A stretch of DNA of 64,000 nucleotides from Fallopia convolvulus (GCA_964016875.1 OZ024723.1:13483343-13547342); one strand, 5' to 3'; positions 12,276 through 23,757 are shown, counted from the stretch's first letter. Numbers and translations are program-made. The notes: generated by a model not told the origin, from the letters alone.

Positions 12276-12775
12276 GGTACAACCCTAAACCCTAAATCCT
12301 ATACCCTATACCCTAAAACCTAAACCCTATATCCCAACCACCAACCCTTGAACATATTAACCCTAACATATATACAACATATTACTAACCCTAAAACTAA
12401 CCATAAACCCTTGTCATAGTAACAAAACATTGAATGCTAAACCTTCGACCTTATAACATGAAATGTCAAATGGTAATATTGTTTGTAATGTAGATTTGGC
12501 CCAGTGTATGGTTTTATGCTAAATATGGACTCTCATGAGTATTATGGTTAATGGAATATGATAATAAACCATATAGCATGAAATGTTAAGAATGTCGGGT
12601 TAGTGTTTATGTTTTAAAAATTTATACCGCTACTAAACCCTAAACCTAACCCTAACCATAACTCATAAACCATGTTAATAATAAAAAAACTAAATATATA
12701 ACCCTAAACCATAACCTCAAACCATAAACCCTAAACCCTAACCCTAAAACCTAACCATAACACTAACCATGATAA
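12276..12775 (-). repeat. Degenerate (CCCTAAA)n repeats
   Basis: Clusters of ACCCTAAACCCTA-type sequence at 12276-12342 and 12630-12775, in the opposite orientation to the repeats at 11741-11840 and much more diverged. The clusters are separated by AT-rich sequence. Confidence 0.75.
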
Positions 12776-13322
12776 TATACTTTATAACATGAAATTTCAA
12801 GAACCGGATCCTTTTATATTTTTCGAATTTATTTTGAGGTCGGTTCGATTTTATAAAAGGCGTAATATGATTATAAGGGTTCACATATTAAAGTATATAT
12901 GAAAGCATATATTATATATCCAAAAAATTATATCAAATACAATATATTAGGAACCGATTTTAATTTTTTTTATTCGAACCATAAATATAGGTGAACCGGT
13001 CGATTTAAATTAATTCCGAGCCAAACCAAATAGGACCTGAGTTAGTTCATAATAAATTGTTTCCTATATATATCGATAGCCAATGCAGCACACTTGGTCC
13101 AGGTACACGCGCTTGAGGAATTTGTCTAGGGTTCGAAACGAGGGACATGTGAAAGCCACCCTTTTATTCTTCATATGGCCCAGCCCAATAGGGACAGCAC
13201 ACACCCCATGAAGCGTAAGGCACGTTACAATCTTGGCCTTTTGTTTTAATCCTTGCACGCTTCATGAAGCGCAAGTCTTGTGCGCCAACAGCCATAACAA
13301 ATCCGATATGGCATTATATCCT

Positions 13323-14528
13323 GTAACAACATACAACATCAACAAAGGAAACCAACAGAACCAAGTTCCCACAACTCATAACATATTAAACATCAACAGA
13401 GATGAATCTCAGTCATGAAATGCAAGTTTGGAGCAATTTCATCCCCATCATCTTTGTCAGCAACAGCAACATCTATTATATCAGCAGTAGTAGCAGCTTG
13501 AAGACTGAATCATAATATCAATATATTAATCAATATGTATATGGATGAAAACTTCCCTGAATAGATTGCCAATGCCTTGAACTATAATGGCAAATAATCA
13601 AGATAAACACTCCATATATGTAGCCATTCCAATCAGTCCATTACTGGGGAAAAAAAAGTGACATCAATAGGTGCAAATCCTTGGCAAATTTCTTATCTTC
13701 TCAAATCGACCAAAAACTTTAGCATATATGTAGCCATTTCCCAGATTAGATGGCTCTGCAATAGAGTATAAGAGAAAACACCCAAGGATAAGAAAAAAAA
13801 AACAGAAGATAACTGGCAAGCACAAACACCATAGCATAAAGATGCGGAATAGCAAGCCACAAAGTTGAATCCTTGAAAGTCTACTACTATTTTTCAAATA
13901 TATTTTTCTCATGATCCAAAGAACACAACCTCATTTAAGCAGACATAATTTGCAATATCAGAAAACCAGGTTCAGAAGCTAGGATAAATTTGGAGAGGAA
14001 GACGAAGTTGTAAACTATAGGTGATGTTAATGCACTCATCAAGTGTTTGCTGAATAATGAAAACAAAAAAGATGCAAATTAATTGTCAAAGCATAAGGTA
14101 TTGAAATTTATTAATCCATCAACTCTAATCCCGAAGTGCCTATAAAAGCTATATATTGACAAAATAAAGAACAAAATTTATGCTTGTACACTGTAAACCA
14201 TACTTGCCCCCCTTCTTTCGATCCTTTGGAATGCATGCTTGTACACTATAAACCATACCTGAGCATATAAATTCATTGTACAACCAACTAATACCACAAT
14301 CAAAGCATATAAAATTTCTTTTAATACCAACAACACACCAAATGTAGTAAAAAAATTGTCACAACCAAAGCTTTCTTACAAAACTCAAATGTTCATATTA
14401 CTAAATAGACCACTTCAGATATAAGAAAAACCAACTAATAAATCAACTTCTAATAGCAACTTCAACAGTCAAATGCACAAAACCTAGACCTAGACTGAGT
14501 ATAATCCCTAAATGGCCAATAAATGATG
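13323..14528. other. AT-rich region downstream of the mobile-domain pseudogene
   Basis: No firm gene. One minus-strand stretch at 13393-13509 reads as an open exon (LQAATTADIIDVAVADKDDG) preceded by a plausible acceptor (gattcag). It looks protein-coding, but I cannot assign it, so it may be another captured gene piece. Confidence 0.3.
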
Positions 14529-17500
14529 TCATTGTGCACCACCTCCAGACCCACTCCCCTCGCCGGGATTATATCTAGAATCTCGAAACAGCCTGCTCAA
14601 AGGAGGTGAAATTTCCAGACGGTCGTCCCCTAATATGCTCAGCACGTCCTACAAGTACGCCCTAGCCGGATGATCAACGGGCATCGTTGCCAAAGCATCG
14701 AGCGCGTATCCAACGAGCTGCTGTTGTCGCTGCATAATTTATGACACTTTTTAGCTAAAATAAAATATAAAAACGAGTAATAATTGAATGAATTAATTGT
14801 CGAAATTTTAACTTACCATGATAGCATCCACTACAGCAGATGGGTGGGTATGTGACTCGCACGGACGGTCCTGACGCTCTGACCTAGGATCTACGTATGG
14901 ATGTGTCACTCCATCAAACCAATCCCAATAGGCGAGCTCCACCTGGTAAGCATACCGAGCCAAAGGGTGATGCTCAAGGTAAATGAGGTGGTCGTACCGC
15001 TGGTTCTAGTAGAGCTGCTCGTTGGTAAAACCCACCTCATACTTGCGCCAAGACGTGCCACGAACCTCTGTATCCGGCACAATGGGCTCAAGAGGTATGC
15101 ACTGGACCCGGAAGTACTGACGGAGCCACCTATCGGGCATGTAAGCATCTCGAGTGCTAAAGCACTCAAGCACGCCTCGAAACCTGGAAACCCGGTAACG
15201 TTGTGACTCAAAATCAATGCCTCTCCACGGCTGCCACTTTATCTGCAAAAAAAACAATAAAATATAAAAAATGTACTATCCATTGTTTACATTTCCTACA
15301 ATCCAAATATTGTTGCACTCTATTTTTTACCTCATTAGCGCGGACCATGTCTAATACTTTACGAATTTCCTCCAGGCGCTTTGGCTTCTTCGGAGTCGAG
15401 CGCGTCTCCACTCTAGCTTGGGCACCCGCGTGAGGATCGACTAAAAGATCTACCATCAGTAGCGGATGCCCTCTAAAATGCTGCATGTACTCCCATATCC
15501 AAGACTATCAAAAAAATTATATTTAGTTTCTTACATACAGAAAAAATCCTACAACATACACAACTACAGCTAACATTATTTTCTTACCCTGAGACGGAGA
15601 ATACATCTCGCAACGCCCTTGCTATCTCGTCGGACGCAATGCCCATCTCACGAAACAGGACCGTCAAAACCGCAACACCCCATGCAAATCCACTCGTGTC
15701 GTTGGGGTCAAGGAGACAGTGCAAGTACTGTATGTTGACACTGTTCATGCTTTTATTGTAAAGAAGCCTTAAACCGATGACCCACATCAAGTACGCATCA
15801 GCTATCAAATGACTGGCCACCCACTCTGCGATCATCCTCATCACATGTGCCTTCAGCTCGTTAGATGAAATGCCACGGGAATCATATATGTGAACTGTCC
15901 GATCATCAATCGAGAACATCTCCATGACCCGCGCCTGAAACTCCATGTCAGAAAACTGCTTGCCAACACGCTCTCCGTCGAACGGCAAGCCCAAAATGCG
16001 CTCCACATCGTGAAGCGTGATCGTAATCTCGCCCCATGGAAAATGAAAGTTGTTAATCTCGAGGTACCAACGCTCGATAAAGGTCGAAATGATGGCGTGG
16101 TTCGATCTGCAGTAATCAAGAGCTCCGACATGCCTCAAACCGCTACGCCCTGCAATATCCCACCATGTACCCGGCGCATCAACTCTGTGAGGCTCAATAT
16201 GAGTCCAATCCAACGGCCGTGAGTATGCCTTATACAGCTTCCTCCACTGTCACAATTAAGAAAATAAATTAGATGAGTTCATTCATGCCAATACAAAGAA
16301 ACATTAAAAAAAAGTATTCGTAACTACGCTCACCAATACATCGTCAACAACTGGGGCAGGAGGATCGACAGCGGCAGGAGGGGCCAGAGCAGCTGGAAGC
16401 TCGACGGCGGCAGGAGGGGCCGAAGGATCTCGATGAGTCCACCTCCATATCGACTCCGCAATATGCGTGGGGTAGTGTCGAAGGAGGACAGCCAAACGTG
16501 GTCCTCTTGGCTGCCACATGGGTACGTCAGCAACTGGAGGGGCCGGAGCAGGTGGAGGCTCGACAATGGGAACAACAGTACGGTCTTGAGCGGGTGGATG
16601 CTCGATAATGGGAGGAGCCAGGGGAAGTAGGACCGGGCCGGGTGCATGTGGGACCGGGCCAAGTGAAGGGGTGGAATGGTGTGTAGAAGAAAAATCATGT
16701 GCTGGAGGGGTAGAAACAAGCTCCTCAACTGTGGGGGAAATACTGGCAGGGAAATGGTCAAGTGCAAGTGGAGTCATATCAATGTCCCTAGAAAGATCCT
16801 CCCCTGTACCAATCGGAGTCTCTAAAATAACTGAATCGATATGCTCGAACTCTCGTTGAGGGGTGGAATGGTGGGTAGGGGAATACGGAGCAACGTCCTC
16901 TGCCTGATCGGTCATAACGCCATCCCTCGGAAAATCCTCAACAGTCATAACCGGAGCAGACGGACCAACATCATGCTCTGTCTGCATATCTACACCATCA
17001 TGCGTTGCCTCGTCCCATTGTAGCTCTGAAATCAAAGCATCATCTGCTACTCTCCTAGCCCTCTTTTTCGGCAGAGGGGCTTTAGCACGATCAGACTGCA
17101 ATATACCTTGTGCCTTCGCATTCCTAGTCCTCTTCTTCTTTGGCACAGGAGGTGTAGTGGCGTCGGGAGTACGAAACTTCCGACTTTACTCCTAAAACGC
17201 TTGTTTACGATTTTCATTATTTGTTTTAAATACTACTTTATAAAATTCTTACTTTTTATATTACATTCAATTACTATATTTTTTAATCACATTTTATACT
17301 TCATTGTGCAATTACAGTTTCTTGTTTTTGTATTAATTATTTTTTTAATTATAAATTCTTGCATTTGTATTTACAATTTAACTTCATTTTTCAAAATACA
17401 AGTCTTTTATAAATAAGTGTCTATTTAAATAATACTATCTTAAATTCCTTAAATAAAGACCTATAACTAAATTACTACCCTAAATGAAAAATAATAAACT

Positions 17501-17730
17501 TCAATCATATAGTAAAACTAATAAAATAACTAATATATGGAATTTTAAAAAAAATTCAAATTTCATATTATGAATACTGAATTATAGACTACGTACCATC
17601 ATAGCTGCCTCACCCCAACCATCCCTCGTATCAGCATGAGTCGGAGAACCCCCGCCAACAGTCCTCAAAACATCATCTCCACCAACAACATCATCAGCCC
17701 TATCACTAGCCTCAACACCAATACCAGCCA
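14529..17730 (-). pseudogene. Plant mobile domain (PMD, MAIN-like) gene with two internal stops
   Basis: Six exons with GT-AG borders can be followed on the minus strand: 17730-17597 (5' incomplete), 17183-16334, 16246-15588, 15504-15331, 15242-14817 and 14729-14529. The second exon is low-complexity and rich in Pro, Ala and Asp. The third encodes the PMD core: HAIISTFIERW, FHFPWGEITITLHDV, ILGLPFDGE and a conserved FAWG. The fourth opens SWIWEYMQHF, the usual W-x-W-E block. Exon five has a TAG at 15006-15008 (probably TGG originally) and exon six a TAG after ARAYL (probably CAG). PMD proteins act in gene silencing (MAIN, MAIL1) or ride on transposons. The stops, and the CGCTTCATGAAGCG repeats on either side, suggest the transposon-associated type. 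Confidence 0.75.
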
Positions 17731-17940
17731 CTGTACAATAAAAACAAATAAATTACTATAAACAACATCACCTGTAAAAGGAAAAACATTTTATATCAAG
17801 TTTGCATTTCTACATACATTTTCTATGAACTTTACATTTTCTAGGAAAAATTATGTCATGTCCATGACAGCCTTGATTCTTGATGTTGCTTCTTCTGTTG
17901 GCTACTTTTTTAATCAACATTCTCATCCTTTTAGATTTAA

Positions 17941-18177
17941 AGGCCTACTTGTTTGAGACATGACCTAATTTTACTTTTGACATTGTGACAAGCCTATGAT
18001 TGGTTTCAAATATCTGATAATTTTTACAGACTTTTTTGTACAACTGATAATTGAAAATCTGAATGATTGGAAAATCATTTCAATTATCAAGTATAATGAT
18101 TAATGAGCTATTATTATCAAGTTACGTGCACTTCCATTCTCAATTAGGAGACCATTTCCATTCAAACAAGTAGGCCT
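17941..18177. mobile_element. MITE-like element, 237 bp
   Basis: It starts AGGCCTACTTGTTTGA and ends with the exact reverse complement, giving a perfect 16-bp terminal inverted repeat. The interior is AT-rich and non-coding. No clear target duplication was found, so the superfamily (hAT or PIF-like) is open. Confidence 0.55.
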
Positions 18178-18634
18178 TCTAAATTACTTAACTAGGGGAC
18201 AACTGGCCTAGCTGCATACAACATTTCCCTTGATGTTGTGAACGGCGTCAAATTATATATACATGCCCCAAGGAGCATTTTGGAAGTCAGCATAGAAATA
18301 CATAATACAAAAGTTGGAAGTCCAAGATCAACAATGCATTACAGAGGCTTGGCAGATTCCACAACAAACCAGCAAATCCATTCTTCAGAGGCTTGGCAGA
18401 TTCAACAATAAACCAGCAAACCAGTGAGCGTTCATTCTGAGTACAAATTTAGCTTGTTGTTGAAAGGGCTAGTACAAACCAGCAAACCAGTGAGCCTCAG
18501 CATATGTAAACCCTTGTTTATCAACAGCAAACAAGCAATAGTGTGAGCAGCTCTAGAGCTGCTCATGTCACTTCTCTAAGAGTTGGATTTGTACTAACCC
18601 ACTCTATTTCCATGGCATTACAACGAGCACACAA
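18178..18634. other. Non-coding sequence with short direct repeats
   Basis: No gene. The segment cagaggcttggcagattc occurs twice (near 18339 and 18387) and accagcaaaccagtgagc twice (near 18415 and 18478), so short direct duplications built this stretch. Confidence 0.5.
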
Positions 18635-19300
18635 TGAGTAACTTTAAGCCTTTCTACATACTCACGAGTGTGGGGATCACTGCAAGCTCTTGAAAAATTC
18701 AACATCTATCTTCTCCAAGAATGCTACCAAAGTTTCATCATTCATGGATTGTTCCCTTGTAGTCTGGACCCTTCTTAGATTCATTCTCATCAGGCACAAT
18801 CTCATCTACCACAATATTAGGATACTGATTGAGAATATCTAAAATAACAAGCATGTTTTGAACACACTTCTTCCACACAGTAATTGGCATGTGCCCACTT
18901 ACACTAGCATTGATGTCAAATTGTGCATACACAACACCAAAAATGATCTCTAGCTTCTGAGCAGGTGTCTTAGCAACCCTTGTCAAGAAGGTCAACTGCT
19001 CAACTAGCTCAATTCTTCCAGTTGCCTTCTTACCACGTGCATCACTAATCTCCTTGAACTTCTTATTCACTTTATCCCATGTGATTTCACATGGGTCTTT
19101 CATGAATTGTTTGTCAAAGAGACGATCTTTCTTGGCCATCTTCTTTTCCCAATTATCTGCACAATCATTGGCATCACGGTTGTCATCATCTTCATCCTTG
19201 TCATCTTCCTCATTAGATTCCCTACACTTCGTGATAACTCCTCATACTGCTTGTTATTCTTTTTCAGTTTTTTCTTCATGGACTTCCAGTTCAATGAAGA
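18635..19300 (-). pseudogene. Captured fragment of translation initiation factor eIF3 subunit c
   Basis: The minus strand encodes a piece from the N-terminal half of eIF3c, a subunit of the eIF3 scaffold on the 40S ribosome. It starts near LNWKSMKKKLKKNNKQYEE (19290-19240). It then loses frame in the acidic linker and continues KKDRLFDKQFMKDPCEITWD (around 19130), VNKKFKEI, ELVEQLTFLTRVAKTPAQKL and SGHMPITVWKKC. After a frame break near 18738 it picks up again with LVAFLEKIDVEFFKSLQ and HTREYVERLK. Similarity stops on both sides, and the rest of the roughly 900-residue protein is absent. The frameshifts and a TGA after SLQ make it a pseudogene. Its place beside the mobile-domain pseudogene suggests transposon capture. 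Confidence 0.85.
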
Positions 19301-19890
19301 TCAATACACCAATGGCAAAGAGAAAGAGCATCCAAATAAAGACATGGGTTTTAGTACAGACACAACACAGAAAAGCTTCGGTTTGGTGTTGTCAACAAGC
19401 TTTTCCTAGAACTCCAACTAAACAGACCGTTGACGATAACCCAACAAGCAACAACACATGCTTCAGAAGTTCATTCATTAACCTTGATGCCCCTGATCAA
19501 CAATTATAAACTACATTACACTCAAAATCCCCAAATTTTGCCAAATCAAATAACCAAGGTTTTATGGTCGACTCAATTTGGTTGAATTTAATAGCCATTG
19601 GTAGTGCAAAATAATCTGAATTTGACAATTACCCGGTGAATGCCCGTCTCTCTCCCCGTCGGCCTCCACACCAGCAACCTGCACAACGTCGTCGGCGTAT
19701 TGCTCATCACGGCACGTCCTCTGCCACCACCAGCGATACAACCACACACAACACGCACCATTTCTTCAATTGGGACTAAAATGTGTTCGAACTATGGATT
19801 TCGCCTCTGGTTTTTGGTTTCTATAACGGGAGGAAGACGATAGAGAGGAGGAAGACGATGACCTAACGCTTTTAAAAGCATTTAAAATAA
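19301..19890. other. Unassigned sequence upstream of the eIF3c fragment
   Basis: No supported gene. A GC-richer patch at 19640-19760 could be the start of a captured gene on the minus strand, but no family is recognisable. Confidence 0.35.
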
Positions 19891-19894
19891 CACC

Positions 19895-20025
19895 ATCGGT
19901 ACGCTTTATGAAGCGTAACCAATCATCATGCTTTACGAAGCATAACCCCACCGGGTATGACCCGCTGGAAGGGTACCCTTTGATTCGTACGCTTCATGAA
20001 GCGTAAGCTTCATGATGCGTGCATT
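19895..20025. repeat. Cluster of CGCTTCATGAAGCG-type palindromes
   Basis: Three diverged or exact copies (ACGCTTTATGAAGCGTAA near 19900, ATGCTTTACGAAGCATAA near 19929, ACGCTTCATGAAGCGTAA near 19989) plus a half copy. The same palindrome occurs at 11178, 11250 and 13257, with degenerate copies at 12230, 12260 and 13206, all in and around the foldback element. Confidence 0.7.
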
Positions 20026-20183
20026 CCCGTGTGCGCGAGGCTTTTTTTTCGTGTGCATAAAGATTTTCCGAAAAAATATCCAAATTGAATCATCCTTGCC
20101 ATTAAATTTAAATAAAGATATCTTTTCTATTACCGTTTTTTAGGGGCATATGTGCAAATGCGCCATAATAAATTTAGCGGAAT

Positions 20184-20853
20184 TGTTGGGAAATTCGACC
20201 CTACAGTGAGGAAGAACTCACACAAACTCACAAGAGAAGAATTGGAACAAACAATAACAAAGGAACAAGAGAATTTGCTGACATAGTTCGTTAGAATAAC
20301 TACGTTTAGAGGCACTACCAAGCTAGGGACTCTTACTAGATTTGAGGATTCCAAGGATTACAAGACTTGATCTTCCTGATCTACATTGATCTTGATCAGC
20401 CTAACCTAATCTCTCAAGCTCTCTCTAGACTTTTCCCTCTTGTTTTTTATGATTTTTCTTATCACAAAACTACAACAATCAATGTGGGTATTTATGGAGA
20501 ACACAAGAAAATTAAAGATAGAAACAAGATGTTCAAGGATAGAAATCTCAATCTCCTCGATATATTTCTTTCCTAAATCTCAATATCTTTTACCCCTCCT
20601 TACTTGGCATGTAAGAAATCAGCCTCTCGCGGACACGCTGAATTGCGCGGGCACCACTAAAAAAGCGTGACCGCACTTTTCATGCCCAACCCACGCTTTG
20701 ACCCCTGTCGGAATTACACGAGCAATACCACAAAATCGCGGCCGCGCTTTTGCGCCTCAGCCTGCACTTTTCGGTCGTGATCGCATCCTTGCTTCTCGCT
20801 CGCCTTTCATTCTCTTTTCGCCTAATCCCGAATCAGGCTCTAAATTCCCAACA
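20184..20853. mobile_element. Solo LTR, 670 bp, target duplication GGAAT
   Basis: It begins TGTTGGGAAATTC and ends AATTCCCAACA, flanked on both sides by the 5-bp direct repeat GGAAT (20179-20183 and 20854-20858). No internal region follows, so this is a solo LTR left by recombination. The inverted TGTTGGGAA ends suggest a copia-type LTR, but the family is not certain. Confidence 0.85.
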
Positions 20854-20974
20854 GGAATGACTAATAATGTTCGATTATCCTGTATATAAAACTTCCTTGG
20901 GCCAAAGATAACGACGCACTGTAAGTAATCAATGGTCCCCGATCCAAATGTATGAACCCTTTTATATATAAGAA

Positions 20975-21070
20975 ATTATAATGGGGCCTAATAAGATAAG
21001 AGATTGATTTCTTTTTTGTATATTTTTGGCATATTATAATGTAAACCTTACATGAGATTAGTCCAAGGAA
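20975..21070 (+). repeat. Fragment similar to the copia LTR at 22059-22452
   Basis: It shares the elements gagattgatttctttt, ttggcatattataatgtaa and gagattagtccaagga with the later LTR in the same order. It is a truncated relative. Confidence 0.5.
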
Positions 21071-21089
21071 TGACTTTTATTGTAGTTAG

Positions 21090-22035
21090 AATTGTCAAAA
21101 TTGGACTCGACCCGAGAAACCCGCCAGACTCCGAACCCAACCCGACACCCGAAAAGAATAAAAAAGTATTTAATCAAGACTTGTTTCACTCGAACTGATT
21201 TGGCCCGAATCCAAAAAAAGTCAGAATCTGAGATTAACTCGAAACCGATTATACTCGAATGGACTTGTGCTATATTCGATGCTACCCTACCAGAAATCAT
21301 CCGAAAATCCAAAGTTACCCGATCTGAAATCATCTAAAAATTCGAATTTACCCGACCCGAAACCATCCGAAAATCTGAAGTTATCCTACTCGAAATCATC
21401 CAAAGTTGCATTATGTTTTAAAATATTAATAATAGTGAATATTTATTATAATTATTTTTTAATTTAAATGTTACATTAAATATTTACACCCTAGTGTAAT
21501 TTAACTTTAAAAATAATCATTCGATATATGGTCTCAATCAAATTTCGGCTCACCCGAAATCCGGCCAAACTCTTCATCTGAAACCCGACTCACCCAAAAT
21601 CTGACTAAACCCGAAATATGACTAAACACGAAACCTGACTTATCTGAAATCTAGTTGGACGGAAAACCGAATAACCCAACAGAAATTGACCCAAAAACCC
21701 GACTAACATCTTTCGTATCTTGTTCGTGTTCAGTTACCTTCGTTGAGGTTTTACCTCCGAAATCAATCTTTTGAAATGGCAATAAAAAATCTCTACTTTT
21801 TTGCCTATCAATGAGCACCGACTAATGGTTGGAGCTAGCCAACCTTCTAATCCAGCTCGTGAAGTTTTTTGTTTAAAAGTAGATCAGGAGTTCAAGCAAA
21901 TGTGAAATTAGGGTGAGGTTACCTGACTCGAAATGGTCCGACCCAATTTGATCTGATTATCAAAATATCTGAATTTGACCCGGATCCGAACTTACCCGAA
22001 ACTGAACTGGCCCGACCCGAACCTACCTGATTGAC
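21090..22035. repeat. Low-complexity CCCGAAA-type repeats
   Basis: Runs of short variants of AACCCGAAAC, ACCCGACTC and ATCATCCGAAAAT over most of 21090-21720 and again at 21930-22035. A related patch flanks D1 (29310-29361 and 33553-33870). No protein is supported. Confidence 0.65.
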
Positions 22036-22058
22036 AATCCGAATAGTAGTCATAGTAT

Positions 22059-22452
22059 TGTAGTCCCACCAGGCATTGTAAGAAACCTCTGCGTATTAGA
22101 GATATTTTGTATATATTCTTGGCATATTTTAGTGTACAACTTGGGGTTGTCCTATATAACGGATTTAGTTCCAGTGGAGTTGGAAAAAAACCCTCTATAG
22201 ATAGAGTTGAGAAAATCTTAACCATGATATATAAATTCAACAATTGAGATTGATTTTTTCTCTCTCCATATCAACTTATTAATTTTTTTTTTTTTTTTGA
22301 CCGGTCCACTAATTTCCTATAGGATTTTAGTAAGTTCACTCATAGAGTTTTTCACAAACTCCGTGGGAACAAGACCCATAATATTGTAAACCCTAAATGA
22401 GATTAGTCCAAGAAACCATTCCCTAATCATTTACGCCTCTCTGAAATTTACA
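22059..22452 (+). repeat. Copia-type LTR
   Basis: It begins TGTAGTCCCACC and ends AAATTTACA immediately before a primer-binding site, so this is the 5' LTR of a plus-strand copia remnant. The 5' boundary is judged from the typical TGTAGTCCCAC start of such LTRs. Confidence 0.6.
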
Positions 22453-22465
22453 TGGTATTAGAGCC
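22453..22465 (+). other. Primer binding site (initiator tRNA-Met type)
   Basis: TGGTATTAGAGCC follows the LTR end directly and differs by one base from TGGTATCAGAGCC, the site complementary to the plant initiator tRNA-Met. Confidence 0.75.
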
Positions 22466-22599
22466 TTCCTAAACACAAACCTAATTGAGATCTTCTGGCC
22501 ACCGACTTCGTTTAACATCATTGATGTCGCCTTCTACTAGTGCAGTCGCTGCCGTTCTCATGTCGCCACACGAAGATCCCACATTACGACGCTTCCGCC

Positions 22600-22760
22600 A
22601 TGTCTTCCGAGGAAAAGCATACCGGTTTAGACGTCACCACACCGTACTATTTGCATCCTTCATATCACCCAGACCTCACAATTTGCCCGATGGTTGTGAA
22701 GGGCGACAATGAACAATGGCACCTCACCATACTAGTAAAAACCCGACCAAAGGAGGGACA
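22600..22760 (+). pseudogene. Copia gag N-terminal fragment
   Basis: The frame starting MSSEEKHTGLD contains TTPYYLHPSYHPDLTICP and VVKGDNEQWH. This matches the N-terminal signature of plant copia gag proteins (N-P-Y-x-L-H-P-S-D-x-P-x, then L-x-G-x-N-Y-x-x-W). The similarity stops after about 50 residues and no protease, integrase or reverse transcriptase follows, so the element is heavily truncated. Confidence 0.65.
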
Positions 22761-23670
22761 CAAGCCCCCCACCCCTAAGGTCCGCCTATGGCTACACTCA
22801 ATGTTTTGTTTTCCTTTGAATAATCATAATTATATAAAAATAAGGGAGATCATGATTAATGAGGACAATAAATGGTGACAATACCCAATCTTATATGTAT
22901 AATAATAATATAAGAAAGATGTGCATCAAAATTAGCTAAACAGGACATTCATGCACACAACTAAAGTTAAAAATTAAAAAATTTGAAATCTATACACAAC
23001 ATGCAATAAATGTAGATGCATTAAATATAGATGCACAAAATTAAAAAAGTGGGTATGAATTGATGCACAATTGCACACCCAAAGCAAAAATCATGCAAAA
23101 AAATTTTTTTTATTTTTTTTTAAATACGCGAATAAAGCACACATCCCCCTAGAAACAATTTTTTTTTTTAAATACGCGAATAATTCGATAAAAATACACC
23201 TAAGTCGTTTTTCCCCCTCTTTAATAAAAGTGTAATTTGAAATGTTAATCTTATAGATGGATACACAAAATTTATTTTTATTTTACATATAAGAGTCTCT
23301 TCTCATATGATCTTTTCCCATTACATAATTGGTTAGATGATTAATGTATGAAGATATATTCATACGCCTTGTATGTCATTTCCTTCCAAACAGACCCTTC
23401 ACTTGCCCTAGACTTGGCAAGGCCGGAAATGAAGCAAACCTCATTCGAGCCATATAAAACATTCTCGTGAATTTTTTTTTATTATTTTATGATTTGGATA
23501 AGTCTTCCCTAATTTCATATTCACAAAACTTTGGTCAGCCATTTGTAGTATTTTATAGCATCCATCACGGAAGGTTCATGCAAAATATAACTCGACAGCA
23601 CGTCGACTGCATTAAAAACTCAGAAGAACCCACACCAACTTATATTCGACAAACCATACATGTAGACCAT
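22761..23670. other. AT-rich spacer upstream of the expansin gene
   Basis: No gene seen. A short direct repeat (ttaaatacgcgaataa at 23121 and 23168) lies within poly-T tracts. The last few hundred bases are likely promoter. Confidence 0.5.
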
Positions 23671-23678
23671 GTACACTC

Positions 23679-23695
23679 TTCGTGTGCTTCACGTA
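23679..23695 (+). promoter_or_regulatory. Root-hair element (RHE) match
   Basis: TTCGTGTGCTTCACGTA fits the published root-hair consensus WHHDTGNNN(N)KCACGWH at every position in the four-base-spacer form. It lies about 165 bp before the expansin ATG and about 50 bp before the TATA box. RHE sites bind RSL-type bHLH regulators and drive root-hair expression of EXPA7 and EXPA18. Confidence 0.65.
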
Positions 23696-23743
23696 CACCT
23701 CCCTACTTACGGATTAATTCCAAATCCCCCACCAACTTCCTAC

Positions 23744-23757
23744 ATGTATATATACAC
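23744..23757 (+). promoter_or_regulatory. TATA box of the expansin gene
   Basis: The stretch gtatatatacacta lies about 105 bp before the ATG, which leaves room for a short leader. Confidence 0.6.

Larger units (their letters stand above)
11128..13322. mobile_element. Foldback (long inverted repeat) element with telomere-like repeats
   Basis: Roughly 600-700 bp at the left (11128-11860) recur in reverse complement at the right (12600-13322). Shared landmarks are cattggctattgatatat-like (11410) versus atatatcgatagccaatg (13067-13084), and aaatttcatgttacaag (11701) versus ttataacatgaaattt (12782). Others are the segment caagcgcgtgtacc with its complement at 13102, and atatcatgccatac (11135) versus gatatggcattatat (13304). 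The inner parts of both arms carry telomere-like repeats in opposite orientation. No ORF for a transposase is seen, so this is a non-autonomous element. The ends are approximate and no target duplication could be fixed. Confidence 0.65.

Noticed and set aside
16330..16767. Leu/Pro-rich minus-strand ORF overlapping the mobile-domain pseudogene
   Set aside because: It is an alternative frame of the proline/alanine-rich second exon; splice borders and domain continuity support the other frame.
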